Positions 1-9,839 of a stretch of DNA of 64,000 bases are shown here, one piece after another. Every line of letters begins with the position of its first letter. Within the stretch, counting starts at the first letter, position 1. The notes below the pieces were generated by a model. That model saw only the letters and a list, made by a program, of their open reading frames with translations, ran no database searches and had not been told where the DNA came from. A program made the translations under genes and the position numbers. The stretch is taken from positions 1,558-65,557 of the forward strand of contig JAAGOF010000108.1 of assembly GCA_010645155.1 (NCBI GenBank), read 5' to 3'. The DNA is from Tigriopus japonicus. Lineage: Eukaryota; Arthropoda; Copepoda; Harpacticoida; Harpacticidae.

Positions 1-4
1 TCCT

Positions 5-5
<1 letters not shown>

Positions 6-47
<42 letters not shown>
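6..47. repeat. (GAT)n microsatellite
   Basis: Uninterrupted run of GAT trinucleotides, about 13-14 copies, at the left edge of the window. No reading frame around it looks coding. Confidence 0.9.
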
Positions 48-49
<2 letters not shown>

Positions 50-417
50 ATTTCAGGAATATTTTTGCGTCTCTTCAGTTACATCATGAATATGGAGCTG
101 TGGCCTTCAAATAACAAAGACATAACACAAAAAGACATACGTATATTCCTCAGATCCTGGAAAATCTATTGCTTGTTTTCACCAAGACCTGGGCACGAAA
201 TATGATATTGAATTGTCTTGCAGGTGCCATTTTGGAACACAAGTAGAAACTAAGAAATTCTACTAACATATTGAAAGAGTGCCAGCATTGTAAATTCCTC
301 GTCGAATATTTTTGCTATCTAAGGCGGACATTAAATTTCGTTTTCTCATTCTCACATATATCAAATTACAGTGGCTGCTTGATCAAGCAATAAACAAATT
401 TTGCTGAAAATTCAAAA
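48..417. other. No gene recognised
   Basis: AT-rich stretch between the microsatellite and the gag-like fragment. I see no coding frame, RNA gene or repeat structure. Confidence 0.5.
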
Positions 418-1034
418 TCACATTCTAGCTTTGCTTGTGCCAAGTTTCATGACATGCTTCTTGATTGACGATTTTCCTCCGTTTCCTTGGTCTTTCCTTG
501 AAACTATTTTCTCTTCGTTTTCTTGCTCTTGGTCATCGTCATTGCAAAACAGATTAGTTCCCTCTTTGGAGACACTTGACATCGACATAGGCTTATAGCA
601 TCTTTTCTTTCGAGTTTCCTCAACTTCATCAAATGGAACGCTCTCGTTGAGAGGTTTTAGACCGTCAATTTGTGTTTCCTCTTTGTCCATGGTTGTGTCA
701 ACTTTTGAAACGGATCGATCGTGCAAAGCACAAGCCCATTTACGACCAGATTGTTCGGTATTTTTCTCACTATCATTTTCAGGGCAATTTGCCTTCAAAT
801 GAGTTGTGAGACCGCATTTGTAACATTTGCGAATCTGAGCATGGTGCCAGATACGAATTTTCCACGTGTTCACTACAATAAACTCTGGGACGGGGGTTAT
901 GATTTGAACGTAGACCCTGGCATTACCATTCCAATTTTTTTTGATAATGGCAACATTGCAATCATGTGGTAAAATGGTGTTGTGCGATATCTTGAATACC
1001 AACCATTCGGTTTCCTTGACCAATGATTTTTATT
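418..1034 (-). pseudogene. Gag-like fragment with one CCHC zinc knuckle
   Basis: A 201-codon frame on the minus strand contains CYKCGLTTHLKANC, which is exactly C-x2-C-x4-H-x4-C, the nucleocapsid zinc knuckle of retrotransposon Gag or LINE ORF1 proteins that binds RNA. The knuckle lies about one third in. The remainder is a charged tail rich in Glu, Lys and Ser. There is no credible ATG: the frame opens straight after a TAA at about 1034, where the minus-strand sequence changes from reverse transcriptase to this fragment, so it is 5'-truncated. Gag normally precedes Pol. Here it follows an RT fragment, so these are pieces of two elements or a rearranged one. The family could be LTR or non-LTR; I cannot tell which. 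Confidence 0.6.
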
Positions 1035-1600
1035 TCTTTGGGGGGATGCAAAGATTGGCTTTCCCAATGGCCAAAAGCAGTTTGGCGAATTTCCACAATC
1101 CGTCCCGAAAGTCACAGCATCCAATGAGAATGTCGTCAAAGTATGCCAATATTTCTTCTTTTTCAACCAAAGGGCCAAGTATCTCCTTCATGAGGTGGGC
1201 GTAGGCTGTGCCTGAATCTTGGGTCCAAAAGGCATCTGATTATGCGCAAATAGACCTTCAGCCGTTACCATGGCCAGCTTGTTCCGTGATTCTTTTTCTA
1301 CTGGAACGGCTAGGTAGGCAACTGCTAAGTCTAATGATATAAACATGGATGCCAATGGAAGTACATTGTTGGCCAATTGTTCAAGATTATTGGCCACCGG
1401 GAAAGCATCCCGCTTGGTCACTTCATTCAGCTTTCAGTAGTCCACAGCATATCAATAGGTACCATTTTTCTTCTTCACTGGCACCACAGCTGATGCCCAA
1501 TTACTGTTACATGGTGCTACGATCTCTTAGTCCGTCAGTTCTTGAAGTGTCTTCCAAAAATCTTTTTTCATGGCTGGGGTCATAGGTCTCACTTTATCGC
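1028..1600 (-). pseudogene. Ty3/gypsy-type reverse transcriptase, degenerate
   Basis: Reverse transcriptase copies element RNA into DNA. On the minus strand the canonical RT order is visible. First come the W-A-S-A-V-V-P-V-K-K-K motif (about 1490) and KLNEVTKRDAFPV (about 1410). These are followed by SLDLAVAYLAVPVEKESRNK, then MPFGPKIQ, and finally the catalytic box AYFDDILIG (about 1130). The frame is broken by at least three stops (after ELTD, after NGTY, and in VDY-stop-KLNE) and by a frameshift between MPFGPKIQ and AYAHLMKEI. The catalytic FDD box survives, but the gene cannot make a protein. The preceding linker lies at 1654-2034. No LTRs were found around it. Confidence 0.85.
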
Positions 1601-1653
1601 TTGTTGGTTTGGCATCCATCACCTGTCTCCACAATGGATTCCATTAGGTGTGT

Positions 1654-2034
1654 TCATCCCACATCATATTTAGATTTGGATAGGATATGATGGAATCGCA
1701 CCAATAGGTCCTCTAAAAGTCGCTTTTCATTTGTTTGAAGATTAGGATTATCCCACAATTCACTTCCAAACAATTCCCGGACTTCACTTTGGAGTTCGGT
1801 CCGCTTCCGTGAATTATCCTTTGGTTCGCCAACCATGGCCTTTAATTCACGGGAAAACTGCTGCAGGCTAGTATTAGGCTTAAATACTCCTCTGAGGTTG
1901 TCAGTCTGCATGCACCTCCCCTCAGCTGGGGACTTCGTCTTGGAAGACGGCTTCACATCTTTTCCGGGAAGTGGCTTCGTTATCACCCCTGATAACGGCA
2001 TCACCTGAGAAGGTGGCTGGAACCTGCTGACCAA
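1654..2034 (-). pseudogene. Gypsy Pol fragment upstream of RT
   Basis: A 126-codon minus-strand frame directly upstream of the RT remnant. Its C-terminal part (LFGSELWDNPNL through LLVRFHHILSKSKYDVG) has the layout of the region between protease and RT in Ty3/gypsy polyproteins, where a helical linker ends in a 'disk/skYDvG'-like segment. The N-terminal half is Pro/Lys-rich and unrecognised. I read it as the same dead element as the RT at 1028-1600, separated from it by frame breaks. The assignment rests mainly on position. Confidence 0.5.
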
Positions 2035-2094
2035 CTTTCCCAGCTTGGCATTGGCAGGTAGCCTACGTGGCTCCCTGTTTGTTTTGCGTATGGG

Positions 2095-2190
2095 AATCCT
2101 GGAGTCACTGAAAATATTTTTCCATGCAAGAGTTGTGAAGATAGATTTTGTCTCTGGTGCCTGTGGAAACTGTGAACTTGGTCCAAAATA
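2095..2190 (-). repeat. Dispersed repeat, copy 1 (inverted relative to copy 2)
   Basis: The reverse complement of this segment matches 5925-5992. Shared words are TTCCACAGG, GGAGACAAAA or AGAGACAAAA, CTTCACAACTCTT and TGGAAAAATATTT. The two copies lie in opposite orientation about 3.8 kb apart. The family is not recognised. Confidence 0.7.
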
Positions 2191-2307
2191 AGGAATAGTG
2201 CTTCATGAAGATTTAAACTTACTTGTGTTTGCAAGATTAGACTAATTTGAAACAAAAACGCTAGTTGAGGGTGAAAAAAAAAAAGTTTAAGTCATTATAG
2301 CTTTTTG

Positions 2308-2343
2308 TCTCTTTCAACATACGTGTTGGCCTTGAAAAAGGCC
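2308..2343 (-). promoter_or_regulatory. Histone-mRNA-like 3' stem-loop with downstream purine element
   Basis: On the minus strand GGCCTT-TTTC-AAGGCC forms a perfect 6 bp stem with a 4 nt TTTC loop (2328-2343). This has the geometry of metazoan replication-dependent histone mRNA 3' ends. Twelve nucleotides downstream is GAAAGAGA (2308-2315), like the histone downstream element that pairs with U7 snRNA. I find no histone reading frame upstream, so it is either a relic of a captured histone 3' end or a coincidence. A sibling hairpin is at 2436-2451. Confidence 0.35.
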
Positions 2344-2435
2344 TGTTGTTGGTTGGTGATGCATTGGAACACGATCGATGCAAGTTATGTATATGTTCAA
2401 TGAAAAAATAAAAGTTTTTTTTTTAAATTTGTGTT

Positions 2436-2451
2436 GGCCTTGAAAAAGGCC
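2436..2451 (-). repeat. Second copy of the GGCCTT hairpin
   Basis: Same 6 bp stem and TTTC loop as 2328-2343. Surrounding words are shared (GTGTTGGCC before it and GGTTGGTTG after it, read on the plus strand), so it is a direct repeat of a roughly 35 bp unit. It lacks the purine-rich downstream element of the other copy and is flanked by long A/T runs. Confidence 0.6.
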
Positions 2452-2725
2452 TAGGGTTGGTTGTCTTTTTGCTCAAGCTTGAAGCTTTACCCAGCTGGCA
2501 CCACGTTGAGGTGGACAACCGTCGCCAGCCATATTGTTTGTGGATGGTATCAAACAATATTGTTAACTCTGCTGTTGATGAGTTAACAGGTGGAGGTTAG
2601 GGATGAGGTCGTAAGTTCAAACAGGGCGGGATGATTTGAAGATTGGAGGGGGACGTAGAATGCCGTGAGCCCGCGGGACAGCACCCAGCCCTGCGGTGGA
2701 CTTATTGGTCTATGGTCCTCAATCC

Positions 2726-3295
2726 TCATTGTAGAATCCCGGCCTGTCGGAGGACTTGTTGATACACGACGTTGATGGTAGGGCCTTCACGGGAGGTGTC
2801 ATTGTCACCAAGGCTGACAAACACATTGTTGAGGCTGCCCACCCGACGCAATGCCACGTAAAGGTGGCCATGGGCAAAGAAGTCTTTGTGGTGAAGGCAA
2901 ATACCCACTTGTTGTTATGTTTGGCCTTGGCTTTTGTAGGCCCTGATGCCACAGGCCAGACAAACAGGGAATTGGACCCGCTCAAATTGGAAGGGAAATT
3001 CTTCCTTGGGGATAAATTTGAGCCGTGGGATGAGAAGGGTCTTTCCCTTGTAGGCGTCAGTAGCGACCTCTGCCTCAATGGAATTGCGGTTGAGGTTACG
3101 GACCACATACCGCGTTCCATTGCAGTGCCCCTTGACTGGATCCAAGTTGTGTAGAAGCATAATCACACAGCCCTTTTTGAGGGTAAGCTTGTGATCTGGA
3201 AAACTTGAACTCATCCCGTCTAGGGTGTTCAAAAGCTCTACGCCATAGTCCTCCCTATGATCCTCCTCCCGCAACTTGTCACTACTCTAAACTAC
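2726..3295 (-). pseudogene. Pif1/Helitron-type helicase C-terminal fragment, one in-frame stop
   Basis: Helitron transposases end in a Pif1-family DNA helicase. The minus strand reads KLTLKKGCVIMLLHNLD, then GHCNGTRYVVRNLNRNSIEAEV, LLIPRLKFIP, FPFQFERVQFPVCLACGIRA and YKSQGQT, followed in the same frame by VGICL, FFAHGHLYVALRRVGSLNNV and NVVYQQVL. These are the conserved C-terminal Pif1 blocks, including the KSQGQT motif and the H-LYVAL-R motif. A single TAA at 2915-2917 interrupts the frame just after GQT, where family members usually have a Leu codon. The upstream helicase, Rep nuclease and 5' end are missing. No convincing CTRR terminus was located. Confidence 0.8.
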
Positions 3296-3670
3296 GCTAA
3301 AGTTTTGTTTGGCGTTTTAAAAATGCCCGAAACACGCCCCTGAGGGGCGGGGCGGGGCCCGAGACGGGACCGCAAATTACGGGCGAGTGGATTGACTGAG
3401 GGAAAAAGTTGAGCGAGGGAAAAGACGGGCTTGACGGGTTCTAGCTCCGGTTGAAATTTCAGAGCGGTGGGAGGGGGGCGTGCCATCGAAATTCCGGTGA
3501 AAAGACACTTTTGGAGCTCGCCCAGAGTAGCCAAACTGTGCGCGAATGATCTCAAAATTGGCGAAATAGAATGAGCTGAAATTTTGACAGTCAACGCTCA
3601 GATGAATGCTTCGCCTTAAAACTGAAGCTTTTTGCAATCCCGGTCACGGGTCGCCCGCAATCGACCTTTA
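3296..3670. repeat. GC-rich dispersed repeat, copy A
   Basis: GC-rich stretch with GGGGCGGGGCGGGGCC-like runs. Its right part, 3531-3605, is repeated at 6545-6625: both contain AACTGTGCGCGAATG, then TCTC-AAA-TGGC-GAATAGA, then GAATTTT. Several small open frames here are products of base composition. No gene was recognised. Confidence 0.6.
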
Positions 3671-4890
3671 AAATCGCCGTGATCGGGGTTTTCAAAATCG
3701 TACTTTTAAGAGAGCGCTCAACTTCGAGTTTTGTGTTGAGATCGAAAAAGGAAAAGGATGACTCAACTCCGGGACGTGATCCAAGTCGCCTTTACTTTAG
3801 GGTAATTTCCTTTTATTTTCAACATTTTACAATAAACGAGATGTCAACGAACTTTAATGTTGCATGTAAAGCTAAAGTTTTGGATTAAAAACCCTTTACG
3901 TAGTGATTGCGATGTAATCGAGCATCGATCCAGTCGAAAGTAATCCAGCCCAACGGCAAGAAGCAAGCGAGGTAGAGCGAGAGAGAAGTAGAACACAGAG
4001 CGAGCGAGCGCGTGGTCGAACGAAAGACGAAAGTACAAATCGAGATCGAGAACATCTAAAGAATAGGACTAGAGGCAGATTGCACTTTATTAAGGACAAA
4101 GACGAGTTTAAATAGGCATTTGAGGGTTCTAATGGCATTAACGAAGGTCGCAGACTGATAAAAGGACAATATTTAAATTGAAATCCCCTTCGTTAGTACA
4201 CTTTATTAAGAAAGCGTATGTTGGAGCGTCGCTCCTTAGCTCGAGTTGTCTCGAGCGAACACGTGGTCCAAGAGAAGCCAAGAGCGTCTCTCGATCATCG
4301 AGGAAGCCTTGCTTAGCGTGACTGAAAAATGATCGAGAAACTCGATTGGAATAAATGAGAATTAAATAGTTTAAATTCTTTATTTAAAATGGAATTGAAT
4401 TTCTCTACACTTCTTGACGATGGACAATTGATTTAGACGTGTTTGATTTCTTTAAAAGTCCCGATTTAGACTTGGCCTCGAGTGCCATTTTTTGGGAAAC
4501 TTGACCTAGAGACCTCAAAACTGACCGTACAGAGACAAAAAGGACACCATTGGAATCGTCTTGCTCTCACGAGTTTGAAAATGCCATCGATGGCCTTCGT
4601 AGATACCCGCATCCGGATTTGTAATGACGGCAGGGGTCAAAAGTCTCGACAGCTGACTCTAAGGCAATTCCCCCTTTTTCTCCGTTCGAGCTTCGCTTGC
4701 AGCGTGGCTGTTTAGAAAACTCAAAAGTGCAGCGAGTAGAAGTGAACAGTACTAGGAAACGGGGGAGTTGTAATATTGAATCGGTTTTAACGATTATGAG
4801 CGAACCAAGTGTGTAATATAATTGAAGTAAGTAGCATATTAGAAGCAATAATTATGGCCATCTTTTGAGACTATTCACGGTTCTTTTGAG
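3671..4890. other. No gene recognised
   Basis: Unique-looking, moderately AT-rich sequence with CGAG-rich patches around 3960-4020 and 4230-4300. Short open frames of 60-95 codons occur on both strands, but none has recognisable motifs or splice context. Confidence 0.4.
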
Positions 4891-4891
4891 C

Positions 4892-5680
4892 GAGTGGTAC
4901 TCGATTGCAAGTGCTTAACAGTTTTCACCCAAGATATAGAAGTCACCAGAGAAAGGATTTTATTTTTGATTGGGTACTTTACTAAAATCATTTTAAGGCA
5001 TCGGTTCGCCGGTCGCATTTCTGTGGATAGCAATACCTATCTAACCCTTCCCGGTTCGCCATGGTGATATCCATGGCGAGCCAAAATATAAATATGTCAT
5101 AGCTTTATGGCCATTGGGATTAAATCAAGCAACCTTCATCTTCTGGTAACCCGATTGCCTTATAGTCAGATCTTGAGAAGTGGGTGCACGAATAAAAACA
5201 CCATTGACGATCTTTCGATAATATAGTGGTAGATGAGTTGGACTTAATCAAATGACAATATTTATGGTGTAGAAGTGGTTGATCCCCTACCATAGTATGG
5301 GATGTAAAATTCACGGATCATCTCTCTTGCCATGAACATTACAATTAAACATGGTAAAATATTGAAATATAAAAAGCCCGAAACATCCGAGGTTTCGACA
5401 GCTGACCGTTATGTTCCTTCGAGTTTTGATTGCATTATCGTGACTACTTCGATAAACTCGAATAACGAACTCGAGTGAAGAAACCAGTAATAAAGAAGAT
5501 GGCCGAATTGGAACGCAACATCTTTTCATTTTTTGACAATTGGCAATAGTTATTGAACGAGTGGAATCGGTTGCAAGTGCATAACAGTTTTCAGGCAAAA
5601 AGTTGAAATCACCAGGGAAAGGATTTTATTTTTGATTGGGTACTTCTTTAAAACAGCGGAAATGGCATCGCTTCGCCGGT
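4892..5680. repeat. Direct repeat pair (4892-5012 and 5560-5680)
   Basis: Two copies of about 120 bp in the same orientation share TTGCAAGTGC, TAACAGTTTTCA, AAAGGATTTTATTTTTGATT (followed by GGGTACTT) and a GGCATCG-TTCGCCGG end. The 550 bp between them contains no recognised gene. This could be two copies of one dispersed element or the ends of one element. No target duplication was identified. Confidence 0.7.
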
Positions 5681-5685
5681 TTTTA

Positions 5686-5992
5686 GTTCCAAGTGGCCAC
5701 CATTCCCGCAAAGCGCACCCCTAAAAGTGACAAGTGGCCACTAAATTTGAACATTTGAACAACAAAGTGACCATAACTTGCTCAGAGCTCAAGTCCTCTC
5801 AGAGTAAAAGTGATAACAATGACAAGTGGCCACCATTCGCGCAAAGCGCGACCCCTTAACAGGGACACGTTGCAACCATGGACACTTAATTTTTTGACAA
5901 CTTTCCAATCTTTGGGCCCGATTCACGGCTTCCACAGGGACCGGAGACAAAAACCGTCTTCACAACTCTTACTTGGAAAAATATTTCCAACA
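5686..5992 (+). repeat. AAGTGGCCACCATTC repeat pair and dispersed repeat copy 2
   Basis: AAGTGGCCACCATTC followed by CGCAAAGCGC occurs at about 5692-5717 and again at about 5823-5849. The segment 5925-5992 is the plus-orientation partner of the repeat at 2095-2190. Nothing here is recognisably coding. Confidence 0.6.
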
Positions 5993-6034
5993 AAATGGCC
6001 TAACCACTTTTTTCTGCAATATTTTTCACGACAC

Positions 6035-6900
6035 ACCTACCTGGCGCGAAGCGCCACACCCATTGGCGCGAAGCGCCGCCGCCGGGGCCTAGATGGCGAA
6101 GCCAGCTTTTGAGGTGGGTTCTGATCGAGGTATTGGGGTGGGAGTTGGCAGGGGCCTAAGTTGGCTTGGGGCGAAATTTTTGGGGCAGCACAAGGGGCGG
6201 CCGGCCACGCCCCTGGGGCGGGCCAGGCGCGTTTGAAATTTTTGAACGCAATTACGCCCGGGTTGGGCGTGTCCGGGCGTGTCGCTCATAAGAATGGAAA
6301 AATTAACAAACACGCTGCTCTAACGGGAGGCATTTTTAAAAATCCCGGGAAACGCCTCCAGGGGGCGTGGCGGGCGTATAAATGAGAATGCACGCCACGC
6401 CCATACCCGTGGGCCGATTTTAAAAGTTGTGCTTATAAAATGTTGCCCCGGCCCGGCCCCAGGTCGTATTAAAATTTCAACGTTTTACGAGTGGGCGTGC
6501 CCGCTCGGCTACGGGGTAAGTGTGTGGGCGGGCCCTAAACCAGACTTGCTCAACTGTGCGCGAATGTTCTCGAAACTGGCTGAATAGATTGACGTGAATT
6601 TTAAAAGCCGAAATCTTGAATGAACGGTAGCTGCAGTGGGCGCATTCATTTTTTGATATCTCTCATGGCCCGCCCACAACAAAGGTTCAAAGTCGGGGTT
6701 TGGGTCCGAAATCTGATGGAAATGGACGAGATTTCACGGGCCGAAATTTGGGCACGCCTACAGAATAAACCCAAGAACCGATTTTCAAAGTTGTGCTTAT
6801 AAAAGTCGGAGAATATCCTAGGCCCGCCCCTGGTAAAATTTCAGCACTCTGGCTCATGGGCGTGGCCGTCAAGTTGAGCTTTCAAGGGCGAGGGGCGATT
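6035..6900. repeat. GC-rich dispersed repeat, copy B, with short palindromes
   Basis: Two near-identical palindromes, GGCGCGAAGCGCC, occur at about 6041-6053 and 6064-6076. They are followed by a long stretch dominated by GGGCGTG and CCCGCCC words. The phrase AAAGTTGTGCTTATAAAA (preceded by CGATTTT) occurs twice, at about 6415-6441 and 6779-6804, showing an internal duplication of about 365 bp. Segment 6545-6625 matches 3531-3605. The family is not recognised. Confidence 0.6.
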
Positions 6901-7231
6901 TTCAGACTAAAGCCAATAACATTGCTTTTTGTCGGAATTGGCAAAACAGATTTTAGTGAAATTGACGGCAACAGACCAAGGGATTAATGAGAATTTTAAA
7001 AATAGTTTCAGTTTTAAATTATCTCTACCCGTCCGCCTTTAATAGCGATGTTAAGTGACGTGAGAGAAAGAAAATCGCACGAAAATCTCGAACCGCTCGC
7101 TGTTCCATTTCATGATCGTATGTTTGAGCGTAGGAGAAAAAAGGGAGAGAACGGGCGATTCGCAAAAGGGGAGGAGGAGGTGGTCTCTAATCGTACAAAG
7201 AAGAGAGAGAGAGAGAAGAAACGAACAAAAC

Positions 7232-7265
7232 TTAGGTAGGTTAGGTTAGCCTAACTTGACCTAAC
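7232..7265. repeat. Interstitial telomere-like inverted (TTAGG) words
   Basis: TTAGG-TAGG-TTAGG-TTAG is followed head-to-head by CCTAAC-TTGA-CCTAAC. TTAGG is the ancestral arthropod telomere unit. The array is only a few units long, so this may be a chance motif or a scar of break repair. Confidence 0.4.
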
Positions 7266-7572
7266 TTTTGTTCGAGAGGAAATATCAAGGAGTAGACGAT
7301 AGATTTGCGTGACGCTCAAACAAGTTCAATTTAGAAGGTCATTTTGAACAAGAAGTATGTAATAAATACACTTTTTGAGATTATTTGACAGATGCCAGTA
7401 TTTGCAACAAAGAAATACTTTTAAATTTTTGATAACTAAATATTTTTTTCCAAAGTTTTGACACTTTTTGACATATTGAGGTTGGAGACTCAGTTAAAAA
7501 TGGCAAAGGCTCCTTAATAAGCTAAGGTTTAACTAAAAATGCATTTATTGAATTTGAATTTAAGGAATTTAA

Positions 7573-7773
7573 GGAAGCCAGAGTGGCCACGCGTACTAGC
7601 GCGTTCTTAAAAGTGCCGAGTGTAAGTGCTTCCCCAGACGGCGTAGGTTCGAATCCTGTTGGGGGTCGGATTGAAGCTGTCGGGAGAAATCCTTCAATTT
7701 ACAGGGAATCGCATTCCTTGTAGCGGTAATAAATAATCCGCGAAAAAAAAAATAAATAAATAAAAAAAAAAAA
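7573..7773 (+). mobile_element. tRNA-derived SINE (tRNA-Leu-like head, A-rich tail)
   Basis: Short interspersed element mobilised in trans by a LINE. The head at 7577-7669 resembles a class II tRNA. An A-box-like AGAGTGGCCACGCGT lies at 7581-7594, a CTTAA anticodon-loop-like segment resembles tRNA-Leu(TAA), there is a long variable region, and a perfect B-box GGTTCGAATCC lies at 7646-7656. Together these form an internal Pol III promoter. A tRNA-unrelated body follows, ending in AAAAAAAAATAAATAAATAA and more A (7742-7773). AATTTAAG-like sequence occurs just before the head and AATTTAGC just after the tail, which would be an imperfect target duplication. The acceptor ends do not pair well, so it is not a functional tRNA gene. 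Confidence 0.75.
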
Positions 7774-7829
7774 GAATTTAGCAGGACTAAATTCAGCCAG
7801 ATCATTTTGACACGATTAATATGACATTA

Positions 7830-9540
7830 GTAAAGGATTAAGGTAAAACGGAGTGAGATCATGAATTGAGGTACAGTGCATTAAGATCATGGATGAAGGC
7901 AAAGTGGATTACGATCAGGGATTCAAGATTGCCTTACAAAGTGGGTTGAGGAAAAGTGGATGAAAAAATAATTTGTGTTAAAGTGGATTGAAAGCAGACT
8001 GGAGTAAAGTGGACTTTTTGCAAATTTTAGGGATTCAAGTAAAGTGATATAAAGATGTTTTAGAGATTTATGAAAAGTTTGATTCAAGGATTGAGGTAAA
8101 GTGGATCAGGATCAGGGATTGACGGAAATTGGATCAAAATCTTGGATAGAGGTTTTGTTAAAGTTTCAAGATTGAGGTAAAGTTGGATCTATGGGATTGA
8201 GGTAAAGTTGGATCTATGGGATTGAGGTAAAGTTGGAATTAAGGGATCAAGAAAACGTTGGAATTTAGGGATTAAGGAAAAGTCTAATATTAATGATGTA
8301 ACATGAAATTTTAGTTATTGGGGAAAAGATGGATTTTAGAGATTGGGGAAAAGTTGGATTTTATGAATAGAGGAAAAGTTCGATTTTAGGGATTAAGGAA
8401 AAGTTGGAATTTAGGGATTGAGGAAAAGTTGGAATTTAGGGATTGCGGAAAAGTTGGAATTTAGGGATTGAGGAAACGTTGGAATTTAGGGTTTGAGATA
8501 AAGTGGAATTTTGCAGATTGAGGAAAAGTTGGATTTTACAAATTGAAGAAAAGACGAGTTTTTGGGATTAGGGAAGGTAAAGTTTGATTGAGGATTGAGG
8601 CAAAATAGAATTTAAGGGATTGGGGAAATGTTGGAATTTAGGGGTTGAGATTAAATGGAATTTAGAGGTTGAGATTAAGTGGAATTTTAGGGGTTCAGGT
8701 AAAGTGGAATTTCTGAGATTAAGGTAAAGATGGGGTTTTAGGGATTGAGGTAGACTGGATTTTTTGGAATTGAGGTAGACTGGATTTTTAGGCATTGAGG
8801 AAAAAACAACCAGGGTCAGGGATTGAGTCACAATGGATCAAGGTCAGGGATTGGCGATAAAGTAAATGAAGATCAGTGATTGAAGTAAGGTGGAAGATTA
8901 TCCATTGAGGTTAAGTTGATTGAGGTAAATAGGATTGAGGTTAAGTGACTGAGAATTAGGAATGGAGGCAAAGTTGATCAAAATCAGGGATACAGGTAAG
9001 GTTGATTAAAATCGAGATTGGGGTAGTGTGAATGAACATTAAGAATGAAAGTAAAATGGAAGGAGAACAGGAATGGAAGGCAAGTGGAAGAAGTTTAGGG
9101 ATGAAGGGAAAGTGGATTAAAGTCTGGATTTAGGTAAAGTGGATAAAGATCAAAAATTGAGGTAAGGTAGATAATTTTGATTCACAGCATATTTAGGGGT
9201 TGAACATTGAGTTAAATTGGATTGAGGTAGAGTAGATTGAGGTCAATTGGATTGAGGTAGAGTAGATTGAGGTCAATTGGATTAAGGTAGAGTAGATTGA
9301 GGTCAATTGGATTGAGGTAGAGTAGATTGAGGGTAATTGGATTGAGATAGAGTAGATTGAGGTAAAGTTGGTTAAGATAAGGGATTGAGGAGGAGGTGAT
9401 GAAGATTAGGGATTGAGGAAAAGTCTTTGAAGATCAGGGATTGAGGAAAAGTCTTTCAAGATCAGGGATTGAGGAAAAGTCTTTGAAGATCAGGGATTGA
9501 GGAGAAATGGAAGAGGATCAGGGATTGAGGAAAAGGGGAT
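7830..9540. repeat. 1.7 kb degenerate GATTGAGG minisatellite
   Basis: Nearly the whole interval is built from variants of GGATTGAGG(T/A)AAAGT(T)GGA. Sub-arrays differ in period. There is about 25 bp around 8173-8250 (ending in GATCTATGG) and again around 8395-8500 (GGGATTGAGGAAAAGTTGG plus AATTTA). There is 30 bp with five copies around 9219-9360 (TTGGATTGAGGTAGAGTAGA). There is 28 bp with about four copies around 9400-9510 (GATCAGGGATTGAGGAAAAG). The purine-rich strand is always the plus strand. No coding frame fits. Confidence 0.9.
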
Positions 9541-9546
9541 GATAAT

Positions 9547-9686
9547 TGTATGATCATGGAGTGGTGGTGATTGACTAGATGCTTTATTCAACATTGGTGG
9601 GGTATATATACATACGTACATAAATGTAAATGACAGATGAGAGCAACGAGCAAGGAAAAGCAAAAGAGTAAAAGGGGAATACAACA
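9547..9686 (-). repeat. TRIM 3' LTR
   Basis: 140 bp terminal repeat, longer than its partner by the segment GCAAGGAAAAGCAAAAGAGT plus neighbouring bases near its plus-strand right end. Read on the minus strand it carries TATATATACC and AATAAAGC, which could serve as TATA-like and polyadenylation signals. Confidence 0.85.
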
Positions 9687-9704
9687 TCTCCCTTCCCCGG
9701 GGGA
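9687..9704 (-). other. TRIM polypurine tract
   Basis: Read on the minus strand this is TCCCCCGGGGAAGGGAGA, directly followed by the TG of the 3' LTR. This is the position and composition expected of a plus-strand primer. Confidence 0.75.
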
Positions 9705-9839
9705 CAAGTTAAAAAATAATGTGAATATGTATAGATACATAATATACAAGACGTGACTAGAATGGATTTACATATTTGACTAGAGTTAAATGACTAGGAT
9801 AAGATTAATGACTAGGGCACCACACTCCAAAGATCCTCG

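Noticed and set aside
7577..7669. True tRNA-Leu gene
   Set aside because: The B-box is perfect, but the acceptor ends do not pair and the element continues into a body with an A-rich tail, which fits a SINE better.
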